From assembly GCF_900174585.1 (NCBI RefSeq), contig NZ_FWPT01000010.1:157569-221568 (forward strand): a DNA stretch of 64,000 bases, given 5' to 3'. The notes beneath the pieces are model-generated. The model made no database searches. It was given only the letters and a program-made list of their open reading frames with translations, and was not told the DNA's origin. A program made the position numbers and the translations under genes. Numbering within the stretch: the stretch's first letter is position 1; each line of letters opens with the position of its first letter. This document shows, piece after piece, positions 38,386 through 48,513 of the stretch. This DNA comes from Parendozoicomonas haliclonae (GTDB lineage Bacteria > Pseudomonadota > Gammaproteobacteria > Pseudomonadales > Endozoicomonadaceae).

Positions 38386-38417
38386 TGCCTGCCAGCTGCG
38401 CGGGGCAATCCGAGGGA

Positions 38418-40136
38418 TCAGATCTGCACCCGGTTTTTCAGTTCAGCTACAACCGCATCAACAGCGAAGTTGAGGCTTTCACCGGTACGGCGGTTCTTGT
38501 ATTCCAGCTCGCCGGCTTCCAGTGCGCGATCACTGATAACCACGCGGTGAGGAATACCGATCAGTTCCATATCAGCAAACTTCACGCCCGGGCTGGCCTT
38601 ACGGTCATCCATAATGACATCGAAGCCGGCTGCAGTCAGCTCGTTGTACAGTTTCTCGGAGGCTTCACGCACCGCTTCGGATTTTTCAATTTTCAGAGGC
38701 ACCAGAGCGATCTGGAATGGAGCAATGGCATCTGGCCAGATAATGCCGCGGTCATCGTGGTTCTGCTCGATGGCAGAAGCAACAACACGGGTCACACCGA
38801 TACCGTAGCAGCCCATAAACATAACGGAGTCTTTACCGTTTTCATCCAGAACAGAAGCGTTCATGGCCGCTGCGTACTTACGGCCCAGCTGGAAGATATG
38901 GCCGACTTCAATGCCGCGCTTGATAAACAGAGTGCCGTTACCGCATGGGCTTGGGTCACCTTCTACCACGTTGCGCAGGTCTTCGACGCGGGTGTAGGTC
39001 GCATCACGGTCCCAGTTGATACCGAAGAAGTGTTCGCCATCAACGTTAGCGCCGGCGCCAAAGTCAGCCATCTTGGCAACAGTGCGGTCAACGATAACCG
39101 GGATGGTCAGACCAACAGGGCCCAGGGAGCCAAAGCCTGCACCGATAACGTCTTTCACTTCCGCATCGGAAGCCATTTCCAGAGGGGAGGCCACTTCCGG
39201 CAGGTTAGCTGCCTTGATTTCGTTCAGCTCGTGGTCGCCACGAATCATCAGCGCGATCAGCTGCGCTTCGGACTCTTCGGACGCTTTCACGATCAGAGTC
39301 TTGACGGTCTTTTCGATCGGCTGATCGAACTGTTCAACCAGCTCGTCGATAGTCTTGGCGTTCGGGGTTGGAACGCGGGTCATCTCTTCAGATGGTGCAG
39401 GACGATCGCCAGCAGGTTCTACCGCTTCAGCCTTTTCAATGTTGGCGGCGTAGTCGCTGCTGTCGCTGAATACGATGGCATCTTCGCCGGATTCAGCTAG
39501 TACGTGGAACTCTTTGGAACCGTCGCCACCGATCGCGCCGGAGTCTGCAAACACTGGGCGGTATTCCAGACCCAGGCGGTCGAAGATACGGCAGTAGGTG
39601 TCGTGCATGTTCTGGAATTCCTTCGCCAGACACTCTTCGGTCAGGTGGAAGGAGTAGGCATCTTTCATCAGGAATTCGCGGGAGCGCATCACGCCGAAAC
39701 GCGGACGGATTTCATCGCGGAACTTGGTCTGAATCTGGTACAGGTTGACTGGCAGCTGCTTGTAGCTGTTCAGTTCGTGACGAACCAGATCGGTAACCAC
39801 TTCTTCGTGGGTTGGGCCGAGCACCATTTCACGACCGTGACGGTCCTTGAAGCGCAGCAGCTGAGGGCCAAAGTCGTTCACACGACCAGTCTCTTCCCAC
39901 AGTTCAACCGGCTGGGTAACCGGCATCCAGGTTTCCAGTGCGCCGGAGCGGTCCATTTCTTCACGGACAATGTTTTCGACTTTACGCAGAACCCGCTTGC
40001 CTGCCGGCAGCCAGGAGTACAGGCCGTTGGCGAGTTTACGGATCATGCCGGAACGGAGCATCAGCTGGTGGCTGACCACAACCGCATCAGCGGGAGTCTC
40101 TTTGAGCGTCGGTAGATAGTACTGGCTAGTGCGCAT
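38418..40136 (-). CDS. proS: Prolyl-tRNA synthetase
   Basis: The 572-residue class II synthetase is of the bacterial type with an inserted editing domain. Motif 1 lies at residues 60-75 region, motif 2 in [31 protein letters not shown], and motif 3 in [17 protein letters not shown]. The INS editing domain fills about residues 225-410, and the anticodon-binding domain is C-terminal (from about 470). It charges tRNA-Pro and clears Ala-tRNA-Pro. Confidence 0.97.
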   Translation of the reverse strand: MRTSQYYLPTLKETPADAVVVSHQLMLRSGMIRKLANGLYSWLPAGKRVLRKVENIVREEMDRSGALETWMPVTQPVELWEETGRVNDFGPQLLRFKDRHGREMVLGPTHEEVVTDLVRHELNSYKQLPVNLYQIQTKFRDEIRPRFGVMRSREFLMKDAYSFHLTEECLAKEFQNMHDTYCRIFDRLGLEYRPVFADSGAIGGDGSKEFHVLAESGEDAIVFSDSSDYAANIEKAEAVEPAGDRPAPSEEMTRVPTPNAKTIDELVEQFDQPIEKTVKTLIVKASEESEAQLIALMIRGDHELNEIKAANLPEVASPLEMASDAEVKDVIGAGFGSLGPVGLTIPVIVDRTVAKMADFGAGANVDGEHFFGINWDRDATYTRVEDLRNVVEGDPSPCGNGTLFIKRGIEVGHIFQLGRKYAAAMNASVLDENGKDSVMFMGCYGIGVTRVVASAIEQNHDDRGIIWPDAIAPFQIALVPLKIEKSEAVREASEKLYNELTAAGFDVIMDDRKASPGVKFADMELIGIPHRVVISDRALEAGELEYKNRRTGESLNFAVDAVVAELKNRVQI

Positions 40137-40230
40137 GGATCTTCAGCAATTTACAAAATGTGTAAACAAGAAAGTTTAAGGCCTGAACCGGTACAGGCAA
40201 AGCAGATTTTGCCTCTTGTTCGGCAAAACA

Positions 40231-41748
40231 TCAGGTTTTCTTTTTCCATAACTCCAGTTTGGCTCCTCTTTGTACCAGTTGCAGCTGATTCCGTATGGAA
40301 GACGGCAGGGTTTGCAGGCTGGCTGGAGGCATGGCGACATAAAGGTTTGGGGAGGCCGTAATCTTTTTGATCAGGGCATTTTGGTCAGTAATGATCTGCC
40401 CCTGACCTTTGGAATAGAACTGACCGGAAAAAGGGCGCTTGGGCCAGAAAACCAGATCGGCATTTTGTGGGCTTGTGTGGTGATAGCTGTCCACAAGACC
40501 TTTGGCGGTATGTTTCAGGTTGTTGTTGGCCATGACCACCAGACCGATAAGAACGATTGGAGAGAGACAGGCTGGTGCGATAACCCAAAAACGCAGACGC
40601 TTTTGGTTGCCTTGTATACTGGCACCAGGTTCTGCCAGCAGTGTGCCGATATAATCGGCGAGCAGCAGAGCCATGGCGGGTAGCCCGGGCAATACATAGG
40701 TCCACAAGATATTGCCGGATAGGGTAAAGAACAGCAGAGGGGAGAGCATCCAGAACCATAAAAAAGAACGCCACTCTTTTTCGGCCGGTGTGCTGGCTGA
40801 GGCTTTATGTAGAAAGACCCGCTTACGCCGCCGGATTACCAGAGCCAACAGCACCACACTCCAGGGCAGGGCTGCGTAACTCCACATAAACCAGATCATG
40901 CCTTTGGGCTCGATATGTGCGGTGCCATAACGATCGCCCTGCCAGCCGCTTTCCAGAAAACGGCGAAAATGCTCGCCAATCAGAAAGTAATCAAGAAATC
41001 CCGGAGTCGCCTGTTCGGCCATGAGATACCAGGGCAAAGCCAGAGCCAGCATAAGCAGCAGACCAGTGATCCAGGGCAGTCGATACCACAAGCCGTTTAA
41101 GTGGCGAGTTGTTAAACACCAGAGCAGAATCGGCAACCCTACCAGAATGCAGGCGATCGGACCTTTGGCCAGCAGCCCCAACGCCAGTCCGACAAACAGC
41201 AACAGTCCCCACACGCCACCTTTATTCTGTTCACTGTGCCAGGCCAGCCAGAAAGCAGTCAGGCTGAGAGTTGTGGCCAGCAGGAGGGACATGTCAGTCA
41301 TCACTGCGCCGGAGCAAATTAAAAATGCGCCGGTGGTACTAAGGATCAGGCAGGAGAGTGCAGCTTTAAGCTGAGAGCCCTGCCGTCTTGCCACTATCCA
41401 TACCAAACAGAGAACCAGCAGGCCGAGCAGGAAGTGAGGAAGCCGGGCGCTGAACTCATTCACACCCAGCAGCTGGAAGCTGGCAGCGGTCAGCCAGCTG
41501 TAGAGAGGTGGCTTGCCCCAAAAGGGAATCTGGTAATCAATCTGCGGTGTTATCCAGTTGCCGGTCTCAGCCATCAGTCTGGCAATCTCTCCGTAACGGG
41601 CTTCTGTGGTATCCATTAGCGGATACAGTCCCAAAGAGAGGAGCCTGATGATCAGGGTAACCAGCATCAGCCAGAGCAGGGTGCGGGCAGTAAAAAGCTG
41701 TTTATGGTTGGGCACCCGAGACTCCAAGCCGAACGAAAGACGATGCAA
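40231..41748 (-). CDS. GT83/ArnT-like glycosyltransferase, membrane
   Basis: The 505-residue protein has a GT-C fold of about 12 membrane helices. The first periplasmic loop contains LMDTTEARYGEIARLMAETGNWITP with the acidic DTTE/ARY catalytic element, then PFWGKPPLYSWL, as in ArnT (aminoarabinose to lipid A) and other polyprenyl-phosphate-sugar users. The substrate cannot be read from sequence; a lipid A or surface glycan target is likely. The usual partner, a GT2 enzyme that makes the polyprenyl-phosphate sugar, is encoded at 44358-45470 but a kinase-like gene separates them. Confidence 0.85.
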   Translation of the reverse strand: MHRLSFGLESRVPNHKQLFTARTLLWLMLVTLIIRLLSLGLYPLMDTTEARYGEIARLMAETGNWITPQIDYQIPFWGKPPLYSWLTAASFQLLGVNEFSARLPHFLLGLLVLCLVWIVARRQGSQLKAALSCLILSTTGAFLICSGAVMTDMSLLLATTLSLTAFWLAWHSEQNKGGVWGLLLFVGLALGLLAKGPIACILVGLPILLWCLTTRHLNGLWYRLPWITGLLLMLALALPWYLMAEQATPGFLDYFLIGEHFRRFLESGWQGDRYGTAHIEPKGMIWFMWSYAALPWSVVLLALVIRRRKRVFLHKASASTPAEKEWRSFLWFWMLSPLLFFTLSGNILWTYVLPGLPAMALLLADYIGTLLAEPGASIQGNQKRLRFWVIAPACLSPIVLIGLVVMANNNLKHTAKGLVDSYHHTSPQNADLVFWPKRPFSGQFYSKGQGQIITDQNALIKKITASPNLYVAMPPASLQTLPSSIRNQLQLVQRGAKLELWKKKT

Positions 41749-41826
41749 GCATAGTCAGGAACCCTGCGAAACAAGAGCCGGTTGCCGCCGATATAGACGG
41801 AAAGACTCTTTTTCGAGGGAAAGTGT

Positions 41827-44343
41827 ATGCCCAGTGTGAAAGGCAGTACGAGCCAGCCAACGGGTATGACTACACCGGAAGGGCACCAGCAAGGGCCGAA
41901 GCCGCCGGAGGTGAAATCCCGCATTCCCCGTCCCGTCGATCAGAAGCCAGAGCATCGTCGTCTGGATCAGCGCAGCGTCAGGCCCCATAACGAAGGTGTG
42001 CAACAGAACAACAAGCCCCGGCTGCAGTTTCATCCCATGGCTCGCATGGCAGTGACAGCCCCGGAGCATTATCAGGCGTCAGGGAAAATCCCCGCGCAGC
42101 TGAATGTCACAGTGCCACCTGGAACGACAAATATAGAGAGTTTTGTGCGTAAAAATCTGGGAGTACCGGAAGATATTGATCATCTCCAGTTCACTCTGCT
42201 GAAAAATGGGCAGGGAGCCTCTGTTGAGCAACTCAAGGCTGGCGGAATATTTGAGCTGACTATTGAATCCGATCCGGATGTGGTCACGGCGTTGGGCGAT
42301 TTAATTGAGGTTGGCTATCAGCCCAAGGCCAATTATCAGCCTGTACCGTTTTCAGAACGCTATCGCAAAAATGACCTGGAAAGCCTGAGTGATCAGATTG
42401 GGGCCGTGAATGGTGGTCAATGTCCGGCCGGTATTATTGATATATCTTCCCCTTGGGTTGAGGGGCTGGATCTTGTTGCTCTGTCGCCGGATCTTTCTGC
42501 TGAGATTGTACCATCGGATACTGAAGGCGGATTGCAGCTGGTGTTCTGGCGGGCTGACTCGGATGCCGCCTATATCGCCGTGGAGAAGTACAAAGCCCAG
42601 CAGGAGGCTTTGGTGCGTCAGGCGCAGCAGGAGCTGTATCTCGGTACGCCTGTCGAACAGGTTAAAGATAATCAGAAGATTCTCCAGTTGCAGGCCCGCA
42701 AGCGTCTGGTGGGTGGCGATCAGAGTTGGGACAGGGAGCTGGAACGGCTCAGCAAGGCTGATATTCAGAAGCGTTCATTACCTGTTCAGGATGCCACGAT
42801 TACTACCGAGGAGCGCCTTGAGGCTTTTGGGCAGAAACCGGAAGAGCGCGTTGTTGATGGTCGGTCTTTAAAACAGTGCGTGGACAATCATGCCGACCTT
42901 CTTTCTATTCCTGACAGGAAAAAGCTGGAACAGAGTGGCTTTCTGGGGCAGAAACTTCCTGAAAAAATAGATGAGCTTTTAGCCCCCTGGCATAAGCGGC
43001 TGGAACGGCCTATGCCCAAAACCCGTTATGGCATTGAGGCCCGAGTCAAAGAGCTGTCGGCGCAAATGGAAAAGATTAATGATTCCTTTTCCAGCTGGAG
43101 CGATCAGCAGAAAAATCTGAGCATCCTTGAAAAAATCGAACTCAGGGCGGTCAGGGATTCTCTCCGAAGAGAGAGAAACCTGCTACTGCAGGTCATGAAT
43201 GATCCCGGCGCGGTTGGGTGTGCCAATAATGGTATGAGCTGGAATCAGGCCATGGAGTTCAAACGTCTGGGATATCAGTTACAACCGGATGTGACCCGAT
43301 TGTCGAAGCTGAATGATCAGCAGCTTGATCCCAAGTCGCCACCCACCAAGCTCGGCTCCGGCGGAATAAACACGGTCTATCACATGAATTATCTGACGCC
43401 AGAGGGTGATAAGGTCGTCAGGGTCTTCAAGCCGATCGCGACGCGGGATGATACTCGCTGGAGTGAGATTGTCGGGGAAGACCGTTATCTGAATCCGGAT
43501 TGCCCGTTCTTCACTATGCGTAATATGGCCGCTGAGAAAACCAGTACGGCACTGGGGTTTGTTGATCTGGTGCCGGACATCGAGTTTGTTGAGCATAAAC
43601 AACAGATGGGGCTGGTGATGACCATGGCTTCCGGTCTGACGGGCTATGATGCGGTCAAACAGAACAAGATTCATACCATGGATCGTGATCTTTACTGGCA
43701 GATGTGTTCCGAACTCAACCGACTGGAATGGCTGGATGCGCTCTGTGCTCAGCCAGACCGTCATACCTGCAACTATATGATTGATCCGGAAACCGGTCAG
43801 GTTATCGGTATCGATAATGATGTCGGCTTTTCACCCAATCCGGATATTGTTCGGGAGAGTGAGGATAAGTCCTCCAGCGATAAATATTCAGGCGGGGCCC
43901 GCACCGGCTTCCCGTTGTTAATTGATCAGGCGGTTCTGGAAGGGCTGCGTTCACTGGATATTGATGCGCTGGTTGTTGAGTTGGAACCACTGTTGTCCCG
44001 GGAAGAGCTGGCGGCTCTTAAAGAGCGCTATGTAAAGTTGTTAGAGCATGCGGAAGGTTTGGCAGAAAGCGGGCTCTGTGTAGAAGATTGGGAAACTTGG
44101 GAAGATCCAACTCTGAATATGGCGGCAGACCAGTATCAGCTTGAGGCACAGCGCAGTGCTGAGGCTTTCACCACCATGTATGAGGACGATGCCGAGTACT
44201 GGAAAGACGAGCTGACCAAGTCTGGCTGGACTGATTCTGAAAAGGAACAGCTTCAGGCTCGTTATACCACCATGGACAATCTGGCCCAATCCATGAAAGT
44301 TGCCAAAGAACACAGCTACCTGGGAAGACTTCTTTCCCATTAA
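41827..44343 (+). CDS. 838-residue protein with a eukaryotic-like kinase domain
   Basis: The first 70 residues are proline-rich and disordered; residues 80-490 are helical with no family I recognise. From about residue 505 the sequence follows an atypical kinase fold: glycine-rich loop LGSGGINTVYH (509-519), candidate ATP-binding Lys in VVRVFKP (Lys535), catalytic loop DRHTCNY (Asp644, Asn649), and a metal-binding IDNDVGF (Asp663) in place of DFG. The DRHxxNY plus IDND pattern is like PI3/PI4-kinase-related and actin-fragmin kinase-like enzymes rather than HipA or bacterial PASTA kinases. No signal peptide is seen. A strong GAGGGA precedes the ATG. It may be a secreted effector acting on host protein or lipid; that is inference. 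Confidence 0.7.
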   Translation: MPSVKGSTSQPTGMTTPEGHQQGPKPPEVKSRIPRPVDQKPEHRRLDQRSVRPHNEGVQQNNKPRLQFHPMARMAVTAPEHYQASGKIPAQLNVTVPPGTTNIESFVRKNLGVPEDIDHLQFTLLKNGQGASVEQLKAGGIFELTIESDPDVVTALGDLIEVGYQPKANYQPVPFSERYRKNDLESLSDQIGAVNGGQCPAGIIDISSPWVEGLDLVALSPDLSAEIVPSDTEGGLQLVFWRADSDAAYIAVEKYKAQQEALVRQAQQELYLGTPVEQVKDNQKILQLQARKRLVGGDQSWDRELERLSKADIQKRSLPVQDATITTEERLEAFGQKPEERVVDGRSLKQCVDNHADLLSIPDRKKLEQSGFLGQKLPEKIDELLAPWHKRLERPMPKTRYGIEARVKELSAQMEKINDSFSSWSDQQKNLSILEKIELRAVRDSLRRERNLLLQVMNDPGAVGCANNGMSWNQAMEFKRLGYQLQPDVTRLSKLNDQQLDPKSPPTKLGSGGINTVYHMNYLTPEGDKVVRVFKPIATRDDTRWSEIVGEDRYLNPDCPFFTMRNMAAEKTSTALGFVDLVPDIEFVEHKQQMGLVMTMASGLTGYDAVKQNKIHTMDRDLYWQMCSELNRLEWLDALCAQPDRHTCNYMIDPETGQVIGIDNDVGFSPNPDIVRESEDKSSSDKYSGGARTGFPLLIDQAVLEGLRSLDIDALVVELEPLLSREELAALKERYVKLLEHAEGLAESGLCVEDWETWEDPTLNMAADQYQLEAQRSAEAFTTMYEDDAEYWKDELTKSGWTDSEKEQLQARYTTMDNLAQSMKVAKEHSYLGRLLSH

Positions 44344-44357
44344 AACAGCGTTGTTAC

Positions 44358-45470
44358 TCAGCTGCGGTTGGCAGGATCCTTAGGCACGTTTGCGTTTGTT
44401 GCCGATGGTTTGTTGTGTAAGCCGGAACGAATAATTTTCTGGCTGGTTAAATAGTTGGGGCGTTGTTTGCTCTCAATAAAAATCCGCCCGACATATTCCC
44501 CCAGCAGTCCCATGGCCATCAGTTGAATGCCACCCAGAAACAGCATCACCGCCATCAAAGAGGTGTATCCGGCAACCGGATCACCGTAGAGCAGGGTTTT
44601 GAAAACAATCACTATGGCGTAAATCAGTGAGAGTAAAGAGATAGCAACACCAATCCAGGTCGCCAGCTTTAACGGATGCACACTGAAGGAGGTGATGCCT
44701 TCAAAAGCCAGTCCAAAGAGTTTGAGGTAATGCCACTTGGTTTTACCGGCCAGACGAGGGTCTCGGTCAAAGAACAGTTCGTGCTGGCGAAAGCCCGGCC
44801 AGGCAAACAGGCCTTTCATATAACGGGTTTTCTCCGGCAGGGCATTGATATGATCAACAACCCTGCGGCTCAGCAATCGGAAATCGCCAACATTTTCTGG
44901 AATATGAATATCGGAAAGCCGGTTTAACAGGCGGTAATAGAGCAGAGCAGAAAGCTTTTTCAGCCAGCTTTCCCCATAACGCTTGCGGCGGCGCATATTG
45001 ATAATGTCATAACCGTTCTGCCACTCCGCCAGCATGCCCGGAATCAACTCGGGTGGGTCTTGCAGATCACAGTCAATCAGGATGACTGCCGCACCTCTCG
45101 AAGCTTCCAGCCCCGCACTCATCGCAGCTTCTTTACCAAAGTTACGGCTCAGGGCGATAAGTACCTGCTCACTCCGACTTTGGGGCAGGGCTTTTAGCTT
45201 CTGCCAGGTGTTGTCGGTGCTGCCATCGTTGACGTAGATAATTTCGGAACTGACTGGAATCTTATCCAGCACCAGGGTCAGGCGCTGGTGGAAGGTCTCA
45301 ACTACCTCTGCCTCGTTAAAGGTCGGAACAATAATGGACAGGGTAAAGTTCAGGGGCAGGTTGGACTGATCATTCCAGACGGCATAGGAAAATGGTTTGG
45401 TAACCCGGACAGTCCGCTCTTTTGGCAATGTGCTGCTCCCGTATGGCTGCGACTTGACCCGTAAAGCCAA
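44358..45470 (-). CDS. GT2 polyprenyl-phosphate glycosyltransferase (GtrB/ArnC-like)
   Basis: The 370-residue enzyme has a cytosolic GT-A domain (LSIIVPTFNEAEVVETF, YVNDGSTDNTW, LIDCDLQDPPELIPGM with DxD-type Asp residues) and two C-terminal membrane helices (about 265-335), as in GtrB, ArnC and DPM1-like enzymes. It should load a sugar onto undecaprenyl phosphate for the GT83 enzyme upstream. The first 40 residues before the fold are unusual, and the true start may be further in. It ends 14 bases from the stop of the kinase-like gene, convergent to it. Confidence 0.9.
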   Translation of the reverse strand: MALRVKSQPYGSSTLPKERTVRVTKPFSYAVWNDQSNLPLNFTLSIIVPTFNEAEVVETFHQRLTLVLDKIPVSSEIIYVNDGSTDNTWQKLKALPQSRSEQVLIALSRNFGKEAAMSAGLEASRGAAVILIDCDLQDPPELIPGMLAEWQNGYDIINMRRRKRYGESWLKKLSALLYYRLLNRLSDIHIPENVGDFRLLSRRVVDHINALPEKTRYMKGLFAWPGFRQHELFFDRDPRLAGKTKWHYLKLFGLAFEGITSFSVHPLKLATWIGVAISLLSLIYAIVIVFKTLLYGDPVAGYTSLMAVMLFLGGIQLMAMGLLGEYVGRIFIESKQRPNYLTSQKIIRSGLHNKPSATNANVPKDPANRS

Positions 45471-45649
45471 GACCTGAATAGGACAGTTCTGAATCGTTCT
45501 TCTGAAAGTTTAGTTCCCGCCGCGCAGTGTCGCTGTATTTGTCCGTATATAACGCAATTCCCCGTTTCTCTAGTATCTGAGACACAACCATTTTCATAAT
45601 TTTCCCAGCCTTGTTTTTGGGCTGATGTCGTTTATCTTCGAGGTGTTTC

Positions 45650-47020
45650 ATGTCTGGTCAGGTTGATCTGCGGAAGGTCAGTGTGGCCTCTGCGTTGGTG
45701 AAGTATGCCGTGCCTTCGACCATATCGGTCTGGGTGTTCGCCCTGTATACCATGGTGGATGGCATGTTCGTGGGGAAAGGTGTGGGGCCGGAAGCGCTGG
45801 CCGCTGTTAACCTCTCTCTGCCGTTTATCAGCATTATGTTTGCCTTCTCGATTCTGGTCTCCATTGGTGGTGCTACCGTTGCCGGCGTACTACGTGGCAA
45901 AGGACAGGGGGAGGAAGCCAGCAAGGTCTTTTCCACCTGTATTTATTTCCTGCTGGCCTTTGGTCTGGCGGTGTGTGGCATCAGTCTGGTGTTTGTGGAA
46001 GAGCTGGCCATGCTGTTGGGGGCGCAGGGCGATTTAATCCCGCTGGTGGTGGAATACCTGGGCACTCTGTTGTTCTTTAATGCCTTCTATCTGGTTGCCT
46101 ACTCGATGGAAGTGTTCATCAAGGTCGATGGCTATCCGCGTCGGGAGCTGGCTATCATCATGGTGGCTGCCACAACCAATATTGTTCTGGACTACATTCT
46201 GGTTATTGAGCTGGGCATGGGGCTGCGCGGCGCGGCTATTGCCACGGGTATGGCACAGCTGCTGCAGGCTATCGTGCTGGTTATTCATTACCGTTATGGC
46301 GGTGGTACGCTCAAGTTTATGCGTATCAAGCCAGACCTGAAAAAGGTGATGAGCTATATCCGAATTGGCGTGCCGGACTGTATTACGGAAATGTCTGCCG
46401 GTGTGGTTCTGCTGGCCTTCAACAGCGCAATACTCGCCTATCTGGGGAATACCAGTCTGACGGCTTTCAGCGTGATCGGTTACTTCAATAACTTTGTGCT
46501 GTTGACCATGATCGGTCTGACTCAGGGCATGCAGCCGATCATCACCTTCCAGCGTGGCCGGAAAGGTTTCGACAAGATGGGGCAGGCTTTGAAGATGACG
46601 CTTAAGGTGGCGTTGGTATTCTCGGTCAGCTGTTTCTTCCTGGGTTTCCTGGCCGGTGATGTGCTGGCGTCGATGTTCCTGAATGAACCGGATATTATTG
46701 CGCTCTCCCACGAAGCCATGAAGATCTTTGCCATGGGCTTTATCTTTGTCGGTATGAATGTGGTGATCTCCGGGTTCTTTACCGCCCTGGAAAAGCCGAT
46801 CCTGGCTGGCGTGCTGTCCTTGTTGCGGGGCGTGATTCTGGTACTGGTTCTGCTGGCCGTGTTGCCGAAGCAGTTCGGTAGCGACAGTATCTGGCTGGTG
46901 GCTCCGCTGACAGAAGCGATCACCTTTTGTGTCGGTCTTGTTCTGCTGGCCTTTGAGCGTCGCAGCTGGCATAAGCCTGATCAGCCTCAGAGCCGTGGAC
47001 CTGTGCTTAATCCGGCGTAA
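45650..47020 (+). CDS. MATE-family multidrug efflux transporter
   Basis: The 456-residue protein has 12 membrane helices in two related halves, starting with PSTISVWVFALYTMVDGMFVGKGVGPEALAAVNLSLP, which is the MATE opening motif; it is closest in type to MepA-like members. It would exchange organic cations or drugs for Na+ or H+. No regulator is adjacent. Its last 14 bases overlap the 3' end of the convergent MFS gene. Confidence 0.9.
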   Translation: MSGQVDLRKVSVASALVKYAVPSTISVWVFALYTMVDGMFVGKGVGPEALAAVNLSLPFISIMFAFSILVSIGGATVAGVLRGKGQGEEASKVFSTCIYFLLAFGLAVCGISLVFVEELAMLLGAQGDLIPLVVEYLGTLLFFNAFYLVAYSMEVFIKVDGYPRRELAIIMVAATTNIVLDYILVIELGMGLRGAAIATGMAQLLQAIVLVIHYRYGGGTLKFMRIKPDLKKVMSYIRIGVPDCITEMSAGVVLLAFNSAILAYLGNTSLTAFSVIGYFNNFVLLTMIGLTQGMQPIITFQRGRKGFDKMGQALKMTLKVALVFSVSCFFLGFLAGDVLASMFLNEPDIIALSHEAMKIFAMGFIFVGMNVVISGFFTALEKPILAGVLSLLRGVILVLVLLAVLPKQFGSDSIWLVAPLTEAITFCVGLVLLAFERRSWHKPDQPQSRGPVLNPA

Positions 47021-48335
47021 GCTTCGTTCTTGAACTTTGTATCATGGCTGGTGATTCTGATAATGCAAGAATCACCAGCACGCACAGCAGTGTCAGTAGA
47101 ACAGACAGCTTCAAGATCAGCGGCAGCCATTGGTACTTCTCCACCGACATGGCAATCACCATCAATATGCCGCTGAACTGTCCCGCCAGATACAGAGCGC
47201 CTTGTGAATAGGCTTCAGGAACCGGTGCCGTTACCTCGGCAACATATTGAAATCCCACCGGGCCTGCGCCCAAGACAAAGAAGCCAAACAGGGCTGTAGC
47301 TGCCAGTGCCAGCTGATAAATTGCTTCGCTATTCAATAACAAGCTATCAGCCCAGGCCAGACAGGCCAGTGATGGCAGCATGCCCAAAGTACATAACAAT
47401 AAAATGTTTTTGCGGGTCTTCCTGTGGTCGGACAGCAGGGGGAAAACCACTGCGCCGATAATGCCACCCACCATCATTGCCATGGCCAGCAGGCCATCGG
47501 AATCTTCAACTCTCAGGCTGGCGCTGATGGCATCGGTCAGTGAGCTGATCGCATTAAATAATCCCAGCCCTACCATAAATAGAAATATACAGATGCGCAT
47601 GTTGCGGTCATGCAGCAGACGTCTCAGGCATTCGCGCACCGGCAGTTTAGTGTTGTGAGCAATCTCTGAGGTGTTAGCTGAGGTATCGGCTGATGTGTTG
47701 GTTTGCACCGGGCTGTCTTTCAGCAGGCAGAAGCAGGTAGCGGAAATTACGGCACAGACCACACCATAGATTTCCACAATCATGGGAATGCCTTTGCCAT
47801 AGCTGCCATCGGAAGGATCACTGACAGCAAACTCGGGGGTAATGGCCATCACGGCAATGACACCAATAAACAGACTGAGAATGGTCAGCCCGTTTGCCAG
47901 TGCCCGTTCTTCCAGAGGAAACCATTGATCTGCCAGAGTTGTTGAAGCATTCAGAATGACAGGCTGAATAATGGCCAGCCCCAACTGGGCGACAAACACC
48001 GTCGCCAGACTATCGGCTTCAAGACCTTTTAAAAGACTGAAAGCCCCCAGCAACAGGGCAGAAATCTGCAGACTGTTTTTCAGACCAATACGGGTAATCA
48101 ACCAGGATGCCGGTATTGAGAGGAACAGATACACCACCATAAACAGCAAGGCGAGATTATCGATCTCCAGCCAGGGGCGCTGCTGAATCTGATAGAAGTA
48201 AAAACTCTCGGCCGGACGGGCGACTGCGGCATGGGTCAGCCACTGCAGCTGGATCAGCGCGCTGAGCAGCATAAGAACCAGCAGCATGATCCAGCGCCAG
48301 AAGGGGTAATCTCCTGTTTTTATACGATCGTTCAT
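47007..48335 (-). CDS. MFS transporter, FLVCR/DIRC2-like
   Basis: The 442-residue protein has 12 membrane helices. Features such as LALLFMVVYLFLSIPASWLITRIGLKNSL near helix 2-3 and LGAGPVGFQYVAEVTAPVPEAYSQGALYLAGQ in the C-terminal half match the FLVCR-related major facilitator group, whose animal members move heme or choline. The substrate in bacteria is not established. It converges on the MATE gene with a 14-base overlap. Confidence 0.8.
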   Translation of the reverse strand: MNDRIKTGDYPFWRWIMLLVLMLLSALIQLQWLTHAAVARPAESFYFYQIQQRPWLEIDNLALLFMVVYLFLSIPASWLITRIGLKNSLQISALLLGAFSLLKGLEADSLATVFVAQLGLAIIQPVILNASTTLADQWFPLEERALANGLTILSLFIGVIAVMAITPEFAVSDPSDGSYGKGIPMIVEIYGVVCAVISATCFCLLKDSPVQTNTSADTSANTSEIAHNTKLPVRECLRRLLHDRNMRICIFLFMVGLGLFNAISSLTDAISASLRVEDSDGLLAMAMMVGGIIGAVVFPLLSDHRKTRKNILLLCTLGMLPSLACLAWADSLLLNSEAIYQLALAATALFGFFVLGAGPVGFQYVAEVTAPVPEAYSQGALYLAGQFSGILMVIAMSVEKYQWLPLILKLSVLLTLLCVLVILALSESPAMIQSSRTKLTPD

Positions 48336-48513
48336 GGTTCTTGTCCTGTGGAGAGCGGCAAGGGTAGCTGATTTTGGTTGTTGTAAAGATTTTGTAAGTG
48401 GTTTCCGAGGGTTTCTTGATTGTCATCAATAAAACCCTCTGAGGCTTTGTTAGGGTAAACCCAGAAGAACAATAAATAGCCAAAAAAATAAAACACAAGG
48501 GAGAGGGAGGCCT

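Noticed and set aside
41827..44343. HipA-type toxin kinase
   Set aside because: The catalytic motif order and DRHxxNY/IDND forms differ from HipA, there is no HipB-like partner gene, and the protein is twice as long.
45650..48335. MATE and MFS genes as one divergent regulon or fusion
   Set aside because: They converge and overlap by only 14 bases at their 3' ends, which is common for compact genomes and does not imply shared function.
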